From assembly GCA_017441825.1 (NCBI GenBank), contig JAFRVD010000045.1:1-44697 (forward strand): DNA of 44,697 nt. Reading direction: 5' to 3'. Source of the stretch: Lachnospiraceae bacterium. GTDB taxonomy: Bacteria > Bacillota > Clostridia > Lachnospirales > Lachnospiraceae. Below, one piece after another: positions 1-7,903 of this stretch; within the stretch, counting starts at the first letter, position 1; each line of letters starts with the position of its first letter. The position numbers were made by a program, and so were the translations under genes. The notes under the pieces were generated by a model, which did no database searches, was not told the origin of the DNA, and worked only from the letters and a program-made list of their open reading frames with translations.

Positions 1-1134
1 GATGCCATCGTAGAAGACATCACAGTCGGTATGCAGCAGAGGACCGAGATCCTAAAGATGCTTTACCGCGACAATGAGATCCTGATCTTTGACGAGCCGA
101 CGGCAGTTCTGACGCCTCAGGAGATCGACGAGCTCATGCAGATCATGAAGAACCTTGCGAAGGAAGGCAAATCGATCCTCTTCATCACGCATAAGCTCAA
201 TGAGATCATGGAGGTGGCGGACCGGTGCAGCGTTCTTAGGAAGGGCAAGTACATCGGCACAGTGGACGTGAAAGGGACGACCAAGGAAGAGCTTTCCGAG
301 ATGATGGTCGGCCGCATGGTGCAGTTTGAGGTGGATAAGAAGCCTGCCGTACCGAAGGAGGCCGTCCTTGAAGTCCGGAACCTGACCGTGAAGAGCGGCG
401 TCCATCATAAGGAAGCCGTGAAGAACGTCTCGTTTACGGTACGCGCGGGAGAGATCACCTGTATTGCGGGTATTGACGGAAACGGCCAGACGGAGCTCGG
501 CTACGCCATCACAGGCCTCGAAAAGCCGGTAAGCGGCAGCATTATCCTGAACGGCCAGGATATCACTCATACGTCCATCCGCGAACGGAGCGAGGACGGC
601 ATGAGCCATATCCCGGAGGACCGCCATAAGCACGGCCTGATCCTCGACTTCACGCTGGAAGAAAACATGGTCCTCCGGCGGTACCTTGAGCCGCAGTTCC
701 AGAGCCACGGCTTCATCCGCTTTGACGAAGTCCGGAAATACGCGGAGCGCCTGATCGATGAATTTGACGTGCGTTCCGGAGAAGGACCTCTTTCCACCGC
801 GCGTTCAATGTCCGGCGGCAACCAGCAGAAAGCTATTGTGGCGAGGGAGCTTGACCATAAGCACAAGCTCCTGGTTGCGATCCAGCCCACACGCGGCCTG
901 GACGTGGGCGCCATTGAATTTATCCACAGCGAGATCGTGAAGAAGCGTGACAATGGTGCCGCAATCCTCCTGATCTCCCTGGAGCTCGATGAAGTCATGA
1001 GCCTTTCGGACCGCATCCTCGTCATGTACGAGGGAGAGCTTACGGGCGAACTCGACCCGAAGAAGACCACAGTGCAGGAGCTCGGCCTCTACATGGCCGG
1101 TGCGAAGCGCGACACGCTGAGAGAGGAGGTGTAA
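1..1134 (+). CDS. Nucleoside ABC transporter ATP-binding protein (5' truncated by window edge)
   Basis: This is the ATPase of a BMP-family (NupO/YufO-like) nucleoside importer and energises the two permeases that follow. The frame is open from base 1, before the first ATG at 31, so the N-terminal part with the first Walker A lies outside the window. What is visible is a Walker B of the first nucleotide-binding domain (IFDEPTAVLTPQE) and a complete second domain. The second domain has a degenerate Walker A (GIDGNGQTEL), a signature MSGGNQQK and AIQPTRGLDVGA, all typical of the sugar/nucleoside family with two fused ATPase domains of about 500 residues. The stop lies 3 bp before the first permease. 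The family is clear; purine versus pyrimidine nucleoside specificity is inferred only from the downstream salvage genes. Confidence 0.93.
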   Translation, partial: DAIVEDITVGMQQRTEILKMLYRDNEILIFDEPTAVLTPQEIDELMQIMKNLAKEGKSILFITHKLNEIMEVADRCSVLRKGKYIGTVDVKGTTKEELSEMMVGRMVQFEVDKKPAVPKEAVLEVRNLTVKSGVHHKEAVKNVSFTVRAGEITCIAGIDGNGQTELGYAITGLEKPVSGSIILNGQDITHTSIRERSEDGMSHIPEDRHKHGLILDFTLEENMVLRRYLEPQFQSHGFIRFDEVRKYAERLIDEFDVRSGEGPLSTARSMSGGNQQKAIVARELDHKHKLLVAIQPTRGLDVGAIEFIHSEIVKKRDNGAAILLISLELDEVMSLSDRILVMYEGELTGELDPKKTTVQELGLYMAGAKRDTLREEV

Positions 1135-1137
1135 GAC

Positions 1138-2466
1138 ATGGCTGATTTCTTCCGTAACCTCAGGAACAAAGAAGGCTTCAAGTCCGTCATTTCTTCGATC
1201 CTCTGCATCCTGGCAGGTATCCTGGTCGGCTTCATCGTCATGGTGATCCTGGCGCTCACGAATGAGAATCTTCGCGTGGGCGATGCGTTCTACGGTCTCT
1301 CGATCCTTCTGGGCGGCCCGTTCTCAAGCGGCACGGCCATGTACATCAGGACGAACCTCGGAGATATGATCTTCTATTCAGGGCCGCTCATCATGACCGG
1401 TGTTTCCGTGGCCATCGCGTATAAGACGGGCCTGTTCAACATCGGCGCAGCAGGGCAGTTCCTGATGGGGACGATGGGCTCGCTTCTTGTGGCGCTCAAC
1501 ATCAATACGACCGGCAAGCCCGGTCTGGGCGTCCTCGTATGGTTTCTGGCGCTTCTTGTGGGCTGCCTTTTCGGCATGCTCTGGGGTGCGATCCCCGGCC
1601 TCTTCAAGGCATTCTTCAACGTGAACGAGGTCATCGTCTGCATCATGACGAACTGGATCGCGGCCAATATAGTGAGCTGGGTCTTCGGGACAATGCCTTC
1701 GCTCATCAATACCGGCGCAGGCAAGTCCGGCTACCTCATTACGACGGCGGCTACCGGCAACGGTACGCCAAAGGTCGGCCTTGACAAGCTGTTCGCGGGC
1801 TCCTACATTGACCTCGGCATCCTGCTCGCCATTGCGCTTGCGATCATCATGTCCGTGATCCTCACGAAGACCGTGTTTGGCTACGAGCTCCGTGCCTGCG
1901 GCGCGAACAAGTACGGCGCGCGATATGCGGGCATGAACGAGAAGAAAAACATCGTCCTGTCCATGGCTATTGCGGGCGGGCTTGCGGCGATCGGCGGTGC
2001 GATCTACTACCTGAACCCCGGCATTGAGTTCAAGTTCGACAGCGCCTACGGCAAGCTTCCGGACTACGGCTTCAACGGTATCCCGGCGGCCCTCCTCGGA
2101 AGCAGCAATCCGGTGGCGGTCATCTTTGTAGGCCTGTTCATCCGCTTCCTGAACATCGGCGGCGATAACCTGACCAGCGCCGGCTTCAACAAATACATCG
2201 CGGATATCATCATCGCGCTCATCATCTACTTTGCGGGCTTCTCGAAGCTGTTCCGTGACCTCCTGTTTAAGAGGCGGAAAGCGGCGGCAGCACCGGCAGA
2301 GCCGGAGGCCCTTCCGGAAAAGAAGGCCGAGCCCATTCCGGAGACCGGTACCGGGGACGATGCAGTAATCCCCGAGGAGACGCCTCCGGTGATCCCCGAG
2401 GAAGCTGAAATGGTGATCCCCGAAGATTTTTCGGAAAATACAGGAAAGGAGGACGGTGAACAATGA
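1138..2466 (+). CDS. Nucleoside ABC transporter permease 1 (NupP/YufP-like)
   Basis: This integral membrane subunit of the importer belongs to the BPD_transp_2 family (RbsC/NupP type). The protein is 442 aa with about ten hydrophobic segments and the conserved stretch GLFNIGAAGQF near residue 97. A GAGGAGG ribosome binding site at 1122-1128 precedes the ATG. After the last membrane helix (near residue 380) it carries a tail of about 60 residues rich in Ala, Pro and Glu that contains three VIPE-type repeats. This makes it longer than usual family members of about 350-370 aa. The stop overlaps the next start by 4 bp (ATGA), which suggests translational coupling with the second permease. Confidence 0.93.
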   Translation: MADFFRNLRNKEGFKSVISSILCILAGILVGFIVMVILALTNENLRVGDAFYGLSILLGGPFSSGTAMYIRTNLGDMIFYSGPLIMTGVSVAIAYKTGLFNIGAAGQFLMGTMGSLLVALNINTTGKPGLGVLVWFLALLVGCLFGMLWGAIPGLFKAFFNVNEVIVCIMTNWIAANIVSWVFGTMPSLINTGAGKSGYLITTAATGNGTPKVGLDKLFAGSYIDLGILLAIALAIIMSVILTKTVFGYELRACGANKYGARYAGMNEKKNIVLSMAIAGGLAAIGGAIYYLNPGIEFKFDSAYGKLPDYGFNGIPAALLGSSNPVAVIFVGLFIRFLNIGGDNLTSAGFNKYIADIIIALIIYFAGFSKLFRDLLFKRRKAAAAPAEPEALPEKKAEPIPETGTGDDAVIPEETPPVIPEEAEMVIPEDFSENTGKEDGEQ

Positions 2467-3419
2467 TTTTCCTTCTGCAGAAAACACTCATTTATGCGGC
2501 GCCGCTCCTCATTGTCGCCCTCGCCGGCATGTTCGCTGAACGAAGCGGCATCATCAACCTGGCCCTGGAAGGCGAAATGATCTTCGGCGCGTTCATCGGC
2601 GCGATTATGGCGCGGATCTTTTTAAACAACGAGATCCTCACCGGAAACATCCAGCTGTTCTTCGTGATCATCCTGCTGATCGCGGGCGTTTCCGGAGGCA
2701 TCTTCTCGATCCTACTGTCGATCTCCGCAGTCAAGCTGAAAGCGGACCAGACCATCGGCGGCACGGCCCTCAACATGCTGGCGCCGGCCATTGTAAACGC
2801 ATTCGCGCTGTCCCTGTTCAACAGTGAAAAGGTACAGATGCCCGCGAACTTCGGCGGCTACGTCATCAAGAACCCCGAGCTTCCCGCGCTCCTCCAGATC
2901 TTCGGAGACAAGGCGTACATTTCCACGTACATCATCGTGATCATGTTCATCGTCCTGTCCGTCTGGATCTACAAGACGAGGACCGGTCTCAGGCTCCGTT
3001 CCTGCGGCGAGCATCCTCAGGCTGCGGCATCCGTCGGTATCAACGTCTTTAAGATGCGGTATCTGGGCACCACCATTTCAGGCTTCCTTGCCGGCGTGGG
3101 CGGCTACACCTACATCGCGACGGTCGCGAACGGTACGGCGGAGAGCTCCGTGGGCGGCATGGGCTTCCTTGCCCTCGCCATCATGATCTTCGGCAACTGG
3201 AAGCCCCTTGGCATCGCGCTTGGCGCGCTCCTTTTCGGCTTCTTAAAGTGCATCGGCCCGGTCTCGTCGTCCATCGAGTTTTTGCAGAAGCTCGGGCTTC
3301 CGATGTATTTCTACAACATCATCCCGTACTTGGTCGTGCTGATCGTCCTTGCGCTCACCGCAAAGAAGTCCGGCTGCCCGAAGGCAGAGGGTATCCCGTA
3401 CGACAAGGGAATGAGGTAA
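2463..3419 (+). CDS. Nucleoside ABC transporter permease 2 (NupQ/YufQ-like)
   Basis: This is the second membrane subunit of the same importer, 318 aa, the usual length for the family. The motif ERSGIINLALEGEM near residue 27 is the hallmark of NupQ-type permeases, and about eight to nine hydrophobic segments follow. CGEHPQAAASVGI near residue 180 is the cytoplasmic loop expected to contact the ATPase. An AAAGGAGG ribosome binding site sits inside the end of the upstream permease gene. The tdk gene starts 3 bp after its stop, so transport and the first phosphorylation step are co-transcribed. Identification is firm at family level. Confidence 0.93.
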   Translation: MIFLLQKTLIYAAPLLIVALAGMFAERSGIINLALEGEMIFGAFIGAIMARIFLNNEILTGNIQLFFVIILLIAGVSGGIFSILLSISAVKLKADQTIGGTALNMLAPAIVNAFALSLFNSEKVQMPANFGGYVIKNPELPALLQIFGDKAYISTYIIVIMFIVLSVWIYKTRTGLRLRSCGEHPQAAASVGINVFKMRYLGTTISGFLAGVGGYTYIATVANGTAESSVGGMGFLALAIMIFGNWKPLGIALGALLFGFLKCIGPVSSSIEFLQKLGLPMYFYNIIPYLVVLIVLALTAKKSGCPKAEGIPYDKGMR

Positions 3420-3422
3420 GCG

Positions 3423-4013
3423 ATGGCAAAGCTTTATTTCAAATTCGGCGCGATGGGCTGCTCCAAGACGGCGCAGGCGCTTATCACCAAATTCAACTAT
3501 GAAGAGCGGGGCATGAAGGTGCTCCTTTTGAAGCCTGCAATAGACGACCGGGAGGCGGCGCCCATCGTGCGCTCCCGGATCGGGCTTCAGGCGCCGTGCG
3601 TTATGGTGCCGGATGACATGGACCTTCTTCAGTACTACGAGAACGAGTGCCCGGGGATCGACGTCATCATTGTGGACGAGTGCCAGTTTTTAACGCCCGA
3701 ACAGGTGGACCAGCTCGGCCAGGTCGTTCTGGACCATGACATTCCCGTGCTGTGCTTCGGCCTTTCCACGGACTTCATGACGCATCTCTTCCCGGGGTCC
3801 AAGCGGCTCTTTGAGATCGCCGAGTCCATCACGGAGATCAAATCGGTCTGCCGGTGCGGCGCGAAAGCGACAGTGAACGCACGCTTTGACGACGAAGGCA
3901 ACATCGTGTACTCCGGCGCGCAGATCCTGATAGGCGGCAACGACCGGTATGAAGCGATGTGCAGGCGCTGCTGGCAGAAAAGAAGAAAAGAACAGGAATT
4001 GAGAGGCAAATAA
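3423..4013 (+). CDS. tdk: Thymidine kinase
   Basis: TK1-type thymidine kinase transfers the ATP gamma-phosphate to deoxythymidine. At 196 aa the length is normal. The N-terminal [15 protein letters not shown] block, the DECQFL motif (Walker B-like, near residue 83) and the Zn-binding pairs CRC near 141 and CRRC near 179 match the E. coli-like branch. The P-loop reads GAMGCSKT, with Ser where the glycine before the catalytic lysine normally stands. The stop overlaps the deoC start by one base (TAATG). The position inside a nucleoside-uptake and deoxyribose-degradation operon supports a salvage role. Confidence 0.94.
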   Translation: MAKLYFKFGAMGCSKTAQALITKFNYEERGMKVLLLKPAIDDREAAPIVRSRIGLQAPCVMVPDDMDLLQYYENECPGIDVIIVDECQFLTPEQVDQLGQVVLDHDIPVLCFGLSTDFMTHLFPGSKRLFEIAESITEIKSVCRCGAKATVNARFDDEGNIVYSGAQILIGGNDRYEAMCRRCWQKRRKEQELRGK

Positions 4014-4672
4014 TGGATATTCAGGAAATTCTTTCGAAATGCGACCATACGCTGCTCGCGCAGACGGCCACGTGGGACGAGATCCGCGCGATCTGCGACG
4101 ACGGCATGCGCTACCATACGGCTTCCGTCTGCATCCCGCCTTCGTTCGTAAAACGTGCGAAGGACTATGTTGGGGATAAGCTTGCCATCTGCACCGTGAT
4201 CGGCTTCCCGAACGGCTACAGCACAACAAAGACGAAGCTTTTTGAGACGGAGGACGCTCTCAAAAACGGTGCCGATGAGATCGACATGGTGATCAACATC
4301 GGCGAGCTTAAGGCAGGAAACACGGACTATGTGCTCGAGGAGATCAAGGCGCTGAAGGCTGCCTGCGGGGATAAGATCCTCAAGGTCATCATCGAAACAT
4401 GCCTTTTAACAGACGAAGAGAAGGTGACCATGTGCCGTCTTGTAACGGAAGCAGGCGCGGACTTTATCAAGACTTCAACCGGCTTCTCAACTTCCGGCGC
4501 GACGTTTGCGGACGTCGAACTTTTCGCGAAGCACGTGGGACCGGACGTAAAGATCAAGGCTGCCGGCGGCATTTCGAGCATCGAGGATGCGGAGAAATTC
4601 GTCTCGCTCGGTGCGTCAAGGCTCGGCACCAGCAGGATCGTAAAGATCGTCAAGGCTTCGGAAATTTGCTGA
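4013..4672 (+). CDS. deoC: Deoxyribose-phosphate aldolase
   Basis: The enzyme cleaves 2-deoxyribose 5-phosphate to glyceraldehyde 3-phosphate and acetaldehyde, ending deoxynucleoside catabolism. At 219 aa it is a class I aldolase barrel. CDHTLL near the N terminus, [21 protein letters not shown] and FIKTSTGF (with the Schiff-base lysine) are all present. The frame is open upstream to 3959, but I chose the ATG at 4013. It overlaps the tdk stop, has GAGAGG at 4001-4006 as ribosome binding site, and gives the family's usual N terminus. The next gene supplies its substrate by isomerising deoxyribose 1-phosphate. Confidence 0.96.
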   Translation: MDIQEILSKCDHTLLAQTATWDEIRAICDDGMRYHTASVCIPPSFVKRAKDYVGDKLAICTVIGFPNGYSTTKTKLFETEDALKNGADEIDMVINIGELKAGNTDYVLEEIKALKAACGDKILKVIIETCLLTDEEKVTMCRLVTEAGADFIKTSTGFSTSGATFADVELFAKHVGPDVKIKAAGGISSIEDAEKFVSLGASRLGTSRIVKIVKASEIC

Positions 4673-4691
4673 AGCGGTTCGAAAGGACTGT

Positions 4692-6281
4692 ATGGGTAAA
4701 CGTGTATTCATTATCGTGATGGACAGCATGGGGATCGGGGAGCTGCCGGATGCAGGTCTTTTTGGCGACGAGGGCAGCAATACCTTAGGCGCGATCCGGG
4801 ATCACGAGAATTTCTTCTGCCCGACGCTTAAAAGCCTCGGACTTTTCAACATCGAAGGAGTAGGCGGAGGCGTTCAGCACCCGCTCGGGTCATTCGCGCG
4901 CCTCGCGGAAAAAAGCATGGGGAAGGATACGACCATCGGCCACTGGGAGATAGCGGGGCTGATCTCGCCTAAGCCGCTGCCGACGTATCCTGACGGCTTC
5001 CCGGACGACGTGATCCGGGAATTTGAAGAGAGGACAGGCCGGAAAGTGCTCTGCAACAAGCCGTATTCAGGGACGGACGTGATCCGGGATTACGGCCGGG
5101 AGCATGTGGAGACCGGCGCGCTGATCGTCTATACTTCAGCGGACAGTGTGTTCCAGATCGCGGCGCACGAGGACGTAGTGCCGGTGCCGGAGCTCTACAA
5201 GATCTGCGAAACGGCAAGGGAAATGCTGCAGGGCGAGCACGGCGTGGGCCGTGTGATCGCACGCCCGTTTACAGGGGAATGGCCGTATACGAGGACTGCG
5301 AACCGCCACGATTTCTCTCTGGTTCCGCCCGGAGATACGATGCTCGACCTCCTTAATGAAGCGGGTTACGATACGCTTTCCGTCGGCAAGATCTACGATA
5401 TCTTTGCAGGGAAGAGCGTTTCCGAGATGAACCGCATCAAAAACAACCATGACGGCATGCTGAAGACGCTTGAAATGGCCGACCGGGACTTTAACGGACT
5501 CTGTTTCGTAAACCTTGTGGATTTCGACATGGTCTACGGGCACCGGAACGACGTGGCGGGGTACGCCCGCGCTATGACGGAATTCGACCGGGACCTGTCA
5601 GCGCTTCTTCCGAAGCTACGCGACGAGGACCTCCTCATCATCACCGCGGATCACGGCTGCGACCCGGCAACGCCATCGACGGACCATTCGCGGGAATACG
5701 TGCCGATGCTTCTCTACGGGAAGCACATTAAGGCCGGTACGGATCTTAAGACCCGCGGGACCTTCGCGGATATTTCCGCCACTGTGCTCGCGTATTTCGG
5801 CGTTTCCCCAGGGGATTCCGGCGGGACGGAATTCTTATCGGAGAGCGTCACGGAAGCCGGGAAACTGCCCGAATCCGCGCTTTCGGACGATGATCTTATG
5901 CAGATCGCGGAGGAGATGCGGAAACGCTCGTACGCACCGTATTCTCATTACACGGTGGGCGCCGCGCTTCTCACAACGGAAGGGAAGGTCTATACCGGCT
6001 GCAACATTGAAAACGCGGCGTTTACGCCTACAGTCTGTGCGGAGCGGACCGCTTTTTTCAAGGCGGTGAGCGAAGGGGAGCGGAATTTTGCGAAGCTCGC
6101 AATTGCCGGCGGGAGAGAAGGGGAAACTTCGGATTTCTGTTCGCCCTGCGGCGTCTGCCGCCAGGTCATGGCGGAGTTCTGCGCTCCGGATTTTATATTG
6201 GTGCTGGGGTCCGTCCGTGGACATAAAGAGTACCGGCTCTCTGAGGTGCTGCCGTTTATGTTTACCAATAAGGAATTATAA
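4692..6281 (+). CDS. Phosphopentomutase-cytidine deaminase fusion protein
   Basis: One uninterrupted 529-aa frame encodes two enzymes. Residues 1 to about 390 are phosphopentomutase DeoB, an alkaline-phosphatase-fold enzyme converting (deoxy)ribose 1-phosphate to the 5-phosphate. It shows [41 protein letters not shown] and [10 protein letters not shown], with the metal-binding Asp and His residues. Residues of about 400-529 are a complete cytidine deaminase: [24 protein letters not shown] with zinc ligand C449 and proton-shuttle E451, and PCGVCRQ with C486 and C489. A short linker of about ten residues joins them. Both activities belong to the same pyrimidine salvage route. The two enzymes are usually encoded separately, so a bifunctional product is the inference. 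Confidence 0.93.
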   Translation: MGKRVFIIVMDSMGIGELPDAGLFGDEGSNTLGAIRDHENFFCPTLKSLGLFNIEGVGGGVQHPLGSFARLAEKSMGKDTTIGHWEIAGLISPKPLPTYPDGFPDDVIREFEERTGRKVLCNKPYSGTDVIRDYGREHVETGALIVYTSADSVFQIAAHEDVVPVPELYKICETAREMLQGEHGVGRVIARPFTGEWPYTRTANRHDFSLVPPGDTMLDLLNEAGYDTLSVGKIYDIFAGKSVSEMNRIKNNHDGMLKTLEMADRDFNGLCFVNLVDFDMVYGHRNDVAGYARAMTEFDRDLSALLPKLRDEDLLIITADHGCDPATPSTDHSREYVPMLLYGKHIKAGTDLKTRGTFADISATVLAYFGVSPGDSGGTEFLSESVTEAGKLPESALSDDDLMQIAEEMRKRSYAPYSHYTVGAALLTTEGKVYTGCNIENAAFTPTVCAERTAFFKAVSEGERNFAKLAIAGGREGETSDFCSPCGVCRQVMAEFCAPDFILVLGSVRGHKEYRLSEVLPFMFTNKEL

Positions 6282-6290
6282 CCCTCATCT

Positions 6291-6336
6291 TTAGCCTTCC
6301 CTTCAAGGGGAAGCCTGATGGAAAGGCTAAGTTTTT
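6291..6336 (+). terminator. Terminator-like hairpin after the deoB-cdd fusion; degenerate CCTCATC/CCTTCCC repeat
   Basis: TTAGCCTTCC at 6291-6300 pairs with GGAAAGGCTAA at 6320-6330 with one bulge, and TTTTT follows. An inner hairpin CTTCCC/GGGAAG (6296-6301 with 6308-6313) is an alternative fold. The block starts with CCTCATC at 6283 and resembles the CCTCATCC...CCTTCCCC...GGGGAAGG units near 18330-18450, so it may be a decayed repeat copy acting as terminator. Confidence 0.6.
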
Positions 6337-6337
6337 G

Positions 6338-6366
6338 TTGACGGATACGGACAAGGAGTGCATAAT
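6338..6366 (+). promoter_or_regulatory. Promoter of upp
   Basis: TTGACG (6338-6343), a 17-bp spacer and CATAAT (6361-6366) form a near-consensus vegetative promoter. It begins just after the terminator-like hairpin. Transcription would start near 6373, leaving a 5' leader of about 60 nt before the upp ATG at 6437, with no obvious attenuator in it. Confidence 0.75.
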
Positions 6367-6436
6367 AATACAGATGGGGTCCGGAAACGGACAAATCACA
6401 GTTTTCCTTTGGAAACAGACGAAAGGGGAATACAGA

Positions 6437-7096
6437 ATGGCATACGTAGAACTGAAATACGGTCCTGAGGACAATGTTTTTGAGGAGAAGCATCCGCTTA
6501 TTCAGCATAAGATCACGATGATCCGCGACAAGGAAACGGGCACGAACGAATTCCGGAAGTGCATCGAAGAGATCGCGATGCTGATGGGCTATGACGCGCT
6601 GCGCGACCTTCCTCTGGAGGACGTCGAGGTGGAAACGCCCATTGAAAAGACGATGAGCCCCATGATCGCCGGCAAGAAGCTCGCGATCGTTCCGATCCTC
6701 CGCGCAGGCCTCGGCATGGTCAGCGGCATAACGGCGCTGGTCCCGTCCGCGAAGATCGGCCACATCGGCCTGTACCGCGACGAGACGACTCACGAGCCGC
6801 ACGAATACTACTGCAAGCTTCCGACGCCCATTGAGCTCCGTACCATCATTGTTCTCGACCCGATGCTCGCTACCGGAGGCTCCGCCGTTTCCGCCATCGA
6901 TTTCATCAAGCAGCACGGCGGCAGGCACATCAAATTCCTCTGCATCATCGCAGCTCCTGAGGGCATCAACCGCCTTCATGAAGCGCATCCGGACGTGGAG
7001 ATCTACGTAGGCCACATCGACCGCGAGCTGAATGACAACGCGTACATCTGCCCGGGTCTTGGCGACGCCGGCGACCGCATTTTCGGCACGAAGTAA
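6437..7096 (+). CDS. upp: Uracil phosphoribosyltransferase
   Basis: Converts uracil and PRPP to UMP. At 219 aa it is close to the family length of about 209. [18 protein letters not shown] near residue 18, [10 protein letters not shown] and the PRPP-binding [12 protein letters not shown] are all present, and the C terminus [15 protein letters not shown] is the typical uracil-binding end. The frame extends upstream to 6335, but the ATG at 6437 is preferred. GAAAGGGGA at 6421-6429 is its ribosome binding site, and the extra 34 residues would overlap the promoter. It is a single-gene unit between the nucleoside operon and pyrR. Confidence 0.96.
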   Translation: MAYVELKYGPEDNVFEEKHPLIQHKITMIRDKETGTNEFRKCIEEIAMLMGYDALRDLPLEDVEVETPIEKTMSPMIAGKKLAIVPILRAGLGMVSGITALVPSAKIGHIGLYRDETTHEPHEYYCKLPTPIELRTIIVLDPMLATGGSAVSAIDFIKQHGGRHIKFLCIIAAPEGINRLHEAHPDVEIYVGHIDRELNDNAYICPGLGDAGDRIFGTK

Positions 7097-7148
7097 ATTT
7101 TGACGAAGATTCTGCACCTTCCGTGCAAAATATTTGTGTTTTTTCATC
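7097..7148 (+). other. Gap between upp and the pyrR promoter
   Basis: This short AT-rich gap has a weak hairpin, TGCAC/GTGCA around 7116-7130, and a T6 run near 7138. It could be an inefficient upp terminator, but the stem is only five pairs and the T run is not adjacent. No gene is seen. Confidence 0.3.
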
Positions 7149-7176
7149 TTGCAATTACTATATATTGTGCTATACT
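7149..7176 (+). promoter_or_regulatory. Promoter of the pyrR-uracil permease unit
   Basis: TTGCAA (7149-7154), a 16-bp spacer and TATACT (7171-7176). The predicted start near 7183 gives a leader of about 120 nt that contains the complete PyrR attenuator. Confidence 0.7.
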
Positions 7177-7187
7177 TTCTCAGGTGG

Positions 7188-7290
7188 TTCTTTAAACCGG
7201 TACGGGATACCGGTAAGGCCTTCGGACAGCGTCCGCTTCACCCGTGTTTACTACGGCCTTACCGCATCCTGCGGTGAGGCCGTTTTTGTT
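7188..7290 (+). promoter_or_regulatory. PyrR-responsive transcription attenuator
   Basis: Three mutually exclusive structures can be read. The binding hairpin pairs CCGGTA (7197-7202) with TACCGG (7208-7213), preceded by the TTCTTTAA typical of PyrR sites. The antiterminator pairs CGGTAAGGCC (7211-7220) exactly with GGCCTTACCG (7255-7264). The terminator is a 14-bp stem, 7253-7266 with 7270-7283, followed by TTTTGTT. In known pyr leaders, UMP-bound PyrR stabilises the first hairpin and so frees the terminator. The loop here is CGGGA rather than the usual CNGNGAG-type sequence, so PyrR binding itself is inferred from structure and context. Confidence 0.8.
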
Positions 7291-7303
7291 AGTAAGGAGA
7301 CAA

Positions 7304-7837
7304 ATGGGTAAGGTCATTATCGATGAAAAAACCATGATGCGGACGCTTGCAAGGCTCTCGCACGAGATCATCGAGCGGCACCCGGACGAGTCCGAACTGT
7401 ACCTTGTGGGGATCCGGAGAAGAGGCGTTCCTCTCGCGGAGATCATACGGAAAAACATCGAGCAGTTCTCGGACATCCGCGTGTACTCCGGTGCACTGGA
7501 CATCACCCTGTACCGGGACGACCTCTCGGAACGGTACGAGGAGCCCACAGTTACAGGCTCTGAGATCGATTTTCCCGTAACGGGGCGGAAGATCATCCTG
7601 GTGGACGACGTGATCTTCACCGGACGCACTGCACGCGCGGCAATGGAAGCGCTCATGTCTCTCGGAAGGCCGTCCGGGATCGAGCTTCTGGTCATGGTCG
7701 ACCGGGGGCACAGGGAGCTCCCGATCTCCGCAAACTACGTCGGAAAGAACATCCCGACGTCCCGGTCGGAATTCATCTCCGTACAGGTCGATGAATACGA
7801 CGGCGTGAACCAGGTGGTTTTGGAGACCGCCGAATAA
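7304..7837 (+). CDS. pyrR: Bifunctional pyrimidine operon regulator / uracil phosphoribosyltransferase
   Basis: PyrR binds pyr leader RNA when charged with UMP and often has weak uracil phosphoribosyltransferase activity. At 177 aa the length is standard. The phosphoribosyltransferase signature IILVDDVIFTGRTARAA, the LVGIRRRGVPLA block and the C-terminal VDRGHRELPI are typical. I chose the ATG at 7304, with AAGGAGA at 7294-7300 as ribosome binding site. The longer frame from 7244 would start inside the attenuator terminator. It is first in a two-gene unit with the uracil permease and probably controls itself through the leader. Confidence 0.96.
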   Translation: MGKVIIDEKTMMRTLARLSHEIIERHPDESELYLVGIRRRGVPLAEIIRKNIEQFSDIRVYSGALDITLYRDDLSERYEEPTVTGSEIDFPVTGRKIILVDDVIFTGRTARAAMEALMSLGRPSGIELLVMVDRGHRELPISANYVGKNIPTSRSEFISVQVDEYDGVNQVVLETAE

Positions 7838-7903
7838 CCTCCGGTAATCAGCATTCTGCTTTTTACATATAATCCAACATTTTTTCACAGGAGGATGAAT
7901 CAG

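Noticed and set aside
1378-2487. Antisense frame of 369 codons opposite permease 1
   Set aside because: Low-complexity His/Arg/Asp-rich translation, no ribosome binding site in keeping with a gene, and a fully convincing permease on the + strand.
5990-7147. Antisense frame of 385 codons across the cdd end, the upp promoter and upp
   Set aside because: It crosses a promoter and terminator region and two well-supported + strand genes, with no recognisable domains.
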